A stretch of 64,000 nt of DNA, taken from Kribbella sp. VKM Ac-2569. Lineage in GTDB: Bacteria > Actinomycetota > Actinomycetes > Propionibacteriales > Kribbellaceae. The position numbers and the translations under genes are program-made. The stretch is taken from NCBI RefSeq assembly GCF_004216905.1, contig NZ_SGXJ01000004.1, positions 682,001 to 746,000 of the forward strand. Reading direction: 5' to 3'. A model generated the notes under the pieces. It ran no database searches. It was not told where the DNA came from and was given only the letters and a program-made list of their open reading frames with translations. This document shows positions 60,824-64,000 of this stretch, piece after piece (the stretch's first letter is position 1; each line of letters starts with the position of its first letter).

Positions 60824-62480
60824 GGTTCAGGTGGTGCGCGGCGAGATGCAGCCGTGGACCGATCACACGACGCCGCGGCCGGCGCTTGCCGCGCTACTGA
60901 CCGACGTCGTACCCGCCAACCGGCGGACGCTGATCCTCGGGCCGCATGCCCCGCAGCTGATCGAGTCTGTGCTCGCGCACTCCGCGGACGTGACGATCCT
61001 GGTCCGCTCGGTCGCGGACGCGCAGCAGCTGGGCGAGGACTTCGGGCCGTGCCTGCAGGTGATCGCCGGTGCACTGGACGGTCTGCAGACCGAGCCGTAC
61101 GACGTGATCATCGCGAGCGACGGACTCGATCGCGTGCTGGGGTACGACAGCGCGGACTTGTCGTGGACCGCTCGTCTGACCGCGCTCGCCGCGTTGGCCG
61201 CTCCGGACGCGGTCGTCGTACTGGGGCTGGAAAACGAGTTCTCGCTGCTCAACCTGCTGGACAGCCGCCCTGCGGACGAACGCCACGGCGACGACGAGTG
61301 GCGCCCGCTCCACGACGATCCGACCCGGCCGGTCTCGGTCGACCAGCTCAAGTCCGCGCTCCCGTGGGCCTCCGAGGTGTACGCCGACTTCGGTTCGCGG
61401 ACCTTCGTCCGGGCCGACGTTGCGGCAACCGCTCGCCCCGGCGAACTGCCCACCCGCCTGGCCGGCGCTGCACTCGAGTCGGTCGACGTACCGCTGTTGT
61501 CGCCCGCAGCCGAGGGCGTGGACACCGCCGCCCGAGCCGGACTCCTTGCCTCGATCCCGACAGGCTGGCTGGCAATCACCGGCGCTGGCGTCACCCACGA
61601 CGTGTACGCCCAATCGGCCCAAGCAGTCCTCACCGCCGACCAAAACCTCACCGGCTGGGACACGACCGTCACAGGCGACCCCAACCCAACAACCACGCTC
61701 GCCTTCGACCCTTCGGTTGTCCCGAGCGCGATCCCCGCGGGTGTGTCGGTTGAGAGTGTGCTGTTCCGGCTCGCGTCCGCCGAGGACGTGCCCGGTTTCC
61801 GCAAACTGGCCGCCGACCTGGGTGAGTGGGTGACCACCTCTCGGATCATCGTCCGCTGGGACGACGTGATCTACGACGGCGACTCCTTCGCGTACGGCGT
61901 CTCGGGCTGGGTAGCCGAGGACCCCATCGAGAAAGAGAACCTGCTGGCCGCCGCCTGGGCGCGATTCCACGATCGCCTGATCGGACAGCACCGCCGACAC
62001 CCCTGGCCGCCGTGGATGCTGGGCGACGACCTCGTCTCCGCCTGGCTCGGCATGTCCGGCGTCGAGGCACCGGAGCCGACCCAGGCCACGAGCCCCGACA
62101 CCCTCCCCGCCACCACCGAACAAGTTGCCCGCGGCAAAGAGCTCGCCGCTGCGCTGGACGTCGTACTGGAGACGAGCACCACCACTGTCGACGTACGCAC
62201 GACCCTCGCCGAAGCCGAAGAGGCCAAGCAGGAGCTGTTCGAGTTGAAGGGCCACGTCTACGGCCTCGAACGCACACTCGGCTTCCGCAACAAGGCGATG
62301 AAGACCCGCGAGAACCGCATCCGCGAACTCCGCGGACAGCTCCAGCGGCTGACCACGGCCCACGAGCGGATCCGCGGATCCCGCACGTACGCCGTCTCGC
62401 GGGTGATCTTCCACGCAGCCCAGGTCCGCAAGCCGAAGGTCGTCGCCCGCAAGCTCGCCCGCCGGATCAGACAGCGGTGA
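60816..62480 (+). CDS. Degenerate methyltransferase-like glycan protein with coiled coil, copy 2
   Basis: The protein has 554 residues from GTG 60816. The N-terminal Rossmann part reads RTLILGPHAPQLIESVLAHSADVTILVRS, YDVIIASDGLDRVLGYD and ALAAPDAVVVLGLENEFSLLNLLD; like its paralogue it lacks DxGxGxG. A middle domain has SRIIVRWDDVIYDGDSFAYGV. Residues about 470-515 are heptad-like and probably coiled coil (EEAKQELFELKGHVYGLERT), and the basic tail (SRTYAVSRVIFHAAQVRKP) could touch the membrane. This copy is about 90 residues longer than that at 49939-51327. The stop overlaps the GTG of the next glycosyltransferase. Confidence 0.75.
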   Translation: MSEVQVVRGEMQPWTDHTTPRPALAALLTDVVPANRRTLILGPHAPQLIESVLAHSADVTILVRSVADAQQLGEDFGPCLQVIAGALDGLQTEPYDVIIASDGLDRVLGYDSADLSWTARLTALAALAAPDAVVVLGLENEFSLLNLLDSRPADERHGDDEWRPLHDDPTRPVSVDQLKSALPWASEVYADFGSRTFVRADVAATARPGELPTRLAGAALESVDVPLLSPAAEGVDTAARAGLLASIPTGWLAITGAGVTHDVYAQSAQAVLTADQNLTGWDTTVTGDPNPTTTLAFDPSVVPSAIPAGVSVESVLFRLASAEDVPGFRKLAADLGEWVTTSRIIVRWDDVIYDGDSFAYGVSGWVAEDPIEKENLLAAAWARFHDRLIGQHRRHPWPPWMLGDDLVSAWLGMSGVEAPEPTQATSPDTLPATTEQVARGKELAAALDVVLETSTTTVDVRTTLAEAEEAKQELFELKGHVYGLERTLGFRNKAMKTRENRIRELRGQLQRLTTAHERIRGSRTYAVSRVIFHAAQVRKPKVVARKLARRIRQR

Positions 62481-64000
62481 GCACACCGCGCCCTCCTGCA
62501 CGACTCAGCGTGGTAGTGCCGTTCTACAACGTGGGGGCCTATATCGGGGACTGCCTGGACTCGATCGCGCGGCAGACCTTCGGCGATTTCGAGGCGATCC
62601 TGGTCGACGACGGTTCGCCGGACGACAGTGCCGTGATCGCGAAGGAGTTCTGCGTCCGCGACTCGCGGTTCCGGATCGTGGAGCAGCAGAACGCGGGCCT
62701 CGGACCGGCGCGCAACACCGGTGTCGAGCACGCGTCGGGGGAGTACATCACGTTCGTCGACAGCGACGACCTGGTCACCCGGCACGGGTTCGGGATGCTG
62801 GTCCGGTCGCTCGACCGGACCGGTTCGGACTTCGCCGGCGGCAACGCGCGACGGTTCAACAACAGTTACGGCGTACGGCCGTCGTGGTTGCATGCACAGG
62901 CATTCACGGCCGATCGGCTGGCCACGCACATCTCCGAGACGCCGCAGCTGGTGCTGGACCGGATGGTGTGGAACAAGGTGTACCGGCGGTCGTTCTGGGA
63001 CGAGTACGGCTACCGGTTCCCGGCGATCCGGTACGAGGACTATCCGGTCACGCTGAAGGCGCACCTCGACGCGGTCACCGTCGACACCCTCGCGGCACCG
63101 GTGTACTTCTGGCGCGAGCGCGAGTCGGGGGACTCGATCACCCAGCAGAAGTTCCAGCTCGCGAACATCCGCGACCGGGTCGTCTCGGCCGGTCTGGTGC
63201 TCGACGAGATCGAGGACGCGCCGCCGACGATCCGGCACCGGGTACATGCGCACTTCCGGCAGATCGACCTGCACGCGATCCTCTCGGCCTTCGGCACCGT
63301 CCCGCCGGAGGAGGAGCAGCACCTGGTCGAGCTCACCACCGAGCTCCTCGACCGGCTGGACGAGGCTGTGCTGGCGAACTCGCCACGCCTCGCTCAACTC
63401 CAGTTCGCGGCCCTGCGCGCGGGCGATCTCGAACTGCTCCACAAGGTCGCGCTCGACCCGGACGCGGCCCAGGAACACCTCGAACTCACCAAGAACGACC
63501 TGACGATGGCGACCAGCGTGCGCGAGGTGACCTGGATCGACGGCGCGCTGTCGGTCCGTGGCACCGCCGAGATCCGACACCTGCAGTCGAAGCCGTCGAA
63601 CCTCCGCATCGACCTGGTGATCGCGGGCAAGAACTACCGGCTTCCGGTACGGCGCCATCCGGCGACCGACCTTCGCGGCGAGGAAAGCATGGTGGGGTTC
63701 GAGGTTCGCGTCAGTCGCGAGCTGCTCGCCAGATGCACAGCCGGCCCGTCGCACTTCGACGTACGGCTGCGGGTCGGTGGGGTCCGGCGGCGGGACCTGT
63801 TGCGCGGGCAGAAGGCCGGCAGCCCGGGGTGGCCGCCGGGAGCGTGGATCGACGGTACGAACTGGATCCAGCCTGGTCCGGGCAAGGACGGGGCGTTCGC
63901 GGTACGGCGGTTGTCGGATCCGTGCCGGTTGACGTCGGTCGAGCAGACCCCCGATGCACTGGTGCTGCACGGGCGATCGACGTTCGACGAGCCGTCGTTG
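62477..64000 (+). CDS. Family 2 glycosyltransferase, copy 2 (3' end outside window)
   Basis: 508 codons are visible from GTG 62477. The GT-A domain has LSVVVPFYNVGAYIGDCLDSI, ILVDDGSPDDSAVIAKEF and FVDSDDLVTRHG. It is similar to the copy at 57708-59999 over the whole visible length (RRSFWDEYGYRFPAIRYEDYP; PGWPPGAWIDGTNWIQPGPG), so the two are paralogues from duplication of this operon unit. Two such enzymes with slightly different acceptor regions could make two linkages of one polymer. The C-terminus lies beyond the window. Confidence 0.87.
   Translation, partial: MSTPRPPARLSVVVPFYNVGAYIGDCLDSIARQTFGDFEAILVDDGSPDDSAVIAKEFCVRDSRFRIVEQQNAGLGPARNTGVEHASGEYITFVDSDDLVTRHGFGMLVRSLDRTGSDFAGGNARRFNNSYGVRPSWLHAQAFTADRLATHISETPQLVLDRMVWNKVYRRSFWDEYGYRFPAIRYEDYPVTLKAHLDAVTVDTLAAPVYFWRERESGDSITQQKFQLANIRDRVVSAGLVLDEIEDAPPTIRHRVHAHFRQIDLHAILSAFGTVPPEEEQHLVELTTELLDRLDEAVLANSPRLAQLQFAALRAGDLELLHKVALDPDAAQEHLELTKNDLTMATSVREVTWIDGALSVRGTAEIRHLQSKPSNLRIDLVIAGKNYRLPVRRHPATDLRGEESMVGFEVRVSRELLARCTAGPSHFDVRLRVGGVRRRDLLRGQKAGSPGWPPGAWIDGTNWIQPGPGKDGAFAVRRLSDPCRLTSVEQTPDALVLHGRSTFDEPSL

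Overview
The window is high-GC (about 70%) actinobacterial DNA. Codons mostly end in G or C, GTG starts are common, genes overlap by ATGA or GTGA, and the short words GTACG/CGTAC are frequent. Gene content and style suggest a nocardioid actinobacterium, with Kribbella as my best guess. This rests on pattern recognition, not on a search.

Region 1 (1-31.3 kb) is mostly conserved chromosomal core. After a partial carbohydrate-binding gene come lipB, a DnaJ-domain membrane protein, tRNA-Pro, a metallophosphoesterase and a YqeY-like protein. Then comes a block with the gene order I recall from Mycobacterium tuberculosis Rv3682 to Rv3667: class A PBP with PASTA, two Get3/ArsA-type ATPases, DUF4177, RidA, MBL hydrolase, crp, nth, thioredoxin-like lipoprotein, Nudix, MarP-like protease, EphE-like hydrolase, holin-like membrane protein and acs. 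Differences from that order are informative: lon, with a HAIR-like operator, occupies the WhiB slot; a truncated AbiEi-like gene flanked by two copies of a palindromic repeat sits between the MBL gene and crp; a sigma factor with a membrane partner lies between the protease and the hydrolase; and nhaA plus regulator and enzyme pairs (TetR/HAD, GST, GntR/SIS, HxlR/SDR, MarR) precede acs.

Region 2 (31.3-48.4 kb) is accessory metabolism and regulation: a DUF402 protein with a methyltransferase, type II glutamine synthetase, two membrane proteins, a diguanylate cyclase, MarR and DUF5937-like regulators, a secreted beta-propeller, a DUF222/HNH protein, a 1192-residue secreted multidomain protein with a GH87-like beta-helix, and an acetate symporter (actP plus DUF485). 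The symporter complements acs 14 kb away.

Region 3 (48.4-64 kb, running off the end) is a cell-surface glycan locus. A leftward operon holds pseB, pseC, a degenerate methyltransferase-like gene, a gene of an unrecognised family starting MHHxNHxYG, and an SpsF-type cytidylyltransferase. pseG diverges from it. After a large polytopic membrane protein and a GNAT, a rightward operon holds a family 2 glycosyltransferase, a second MHH-family gene, a second methyltransferase-like gene and a second family 2 glycosyltransferase. This indicates CMP-pseudaminic-acid-type precursor synthesis coupled to polymer assembly, possibly of a teichulosonic-type wall polymer. The duplicated MHH plus methyltransferase-like pair is the best candidate in the window for undescribed biology.
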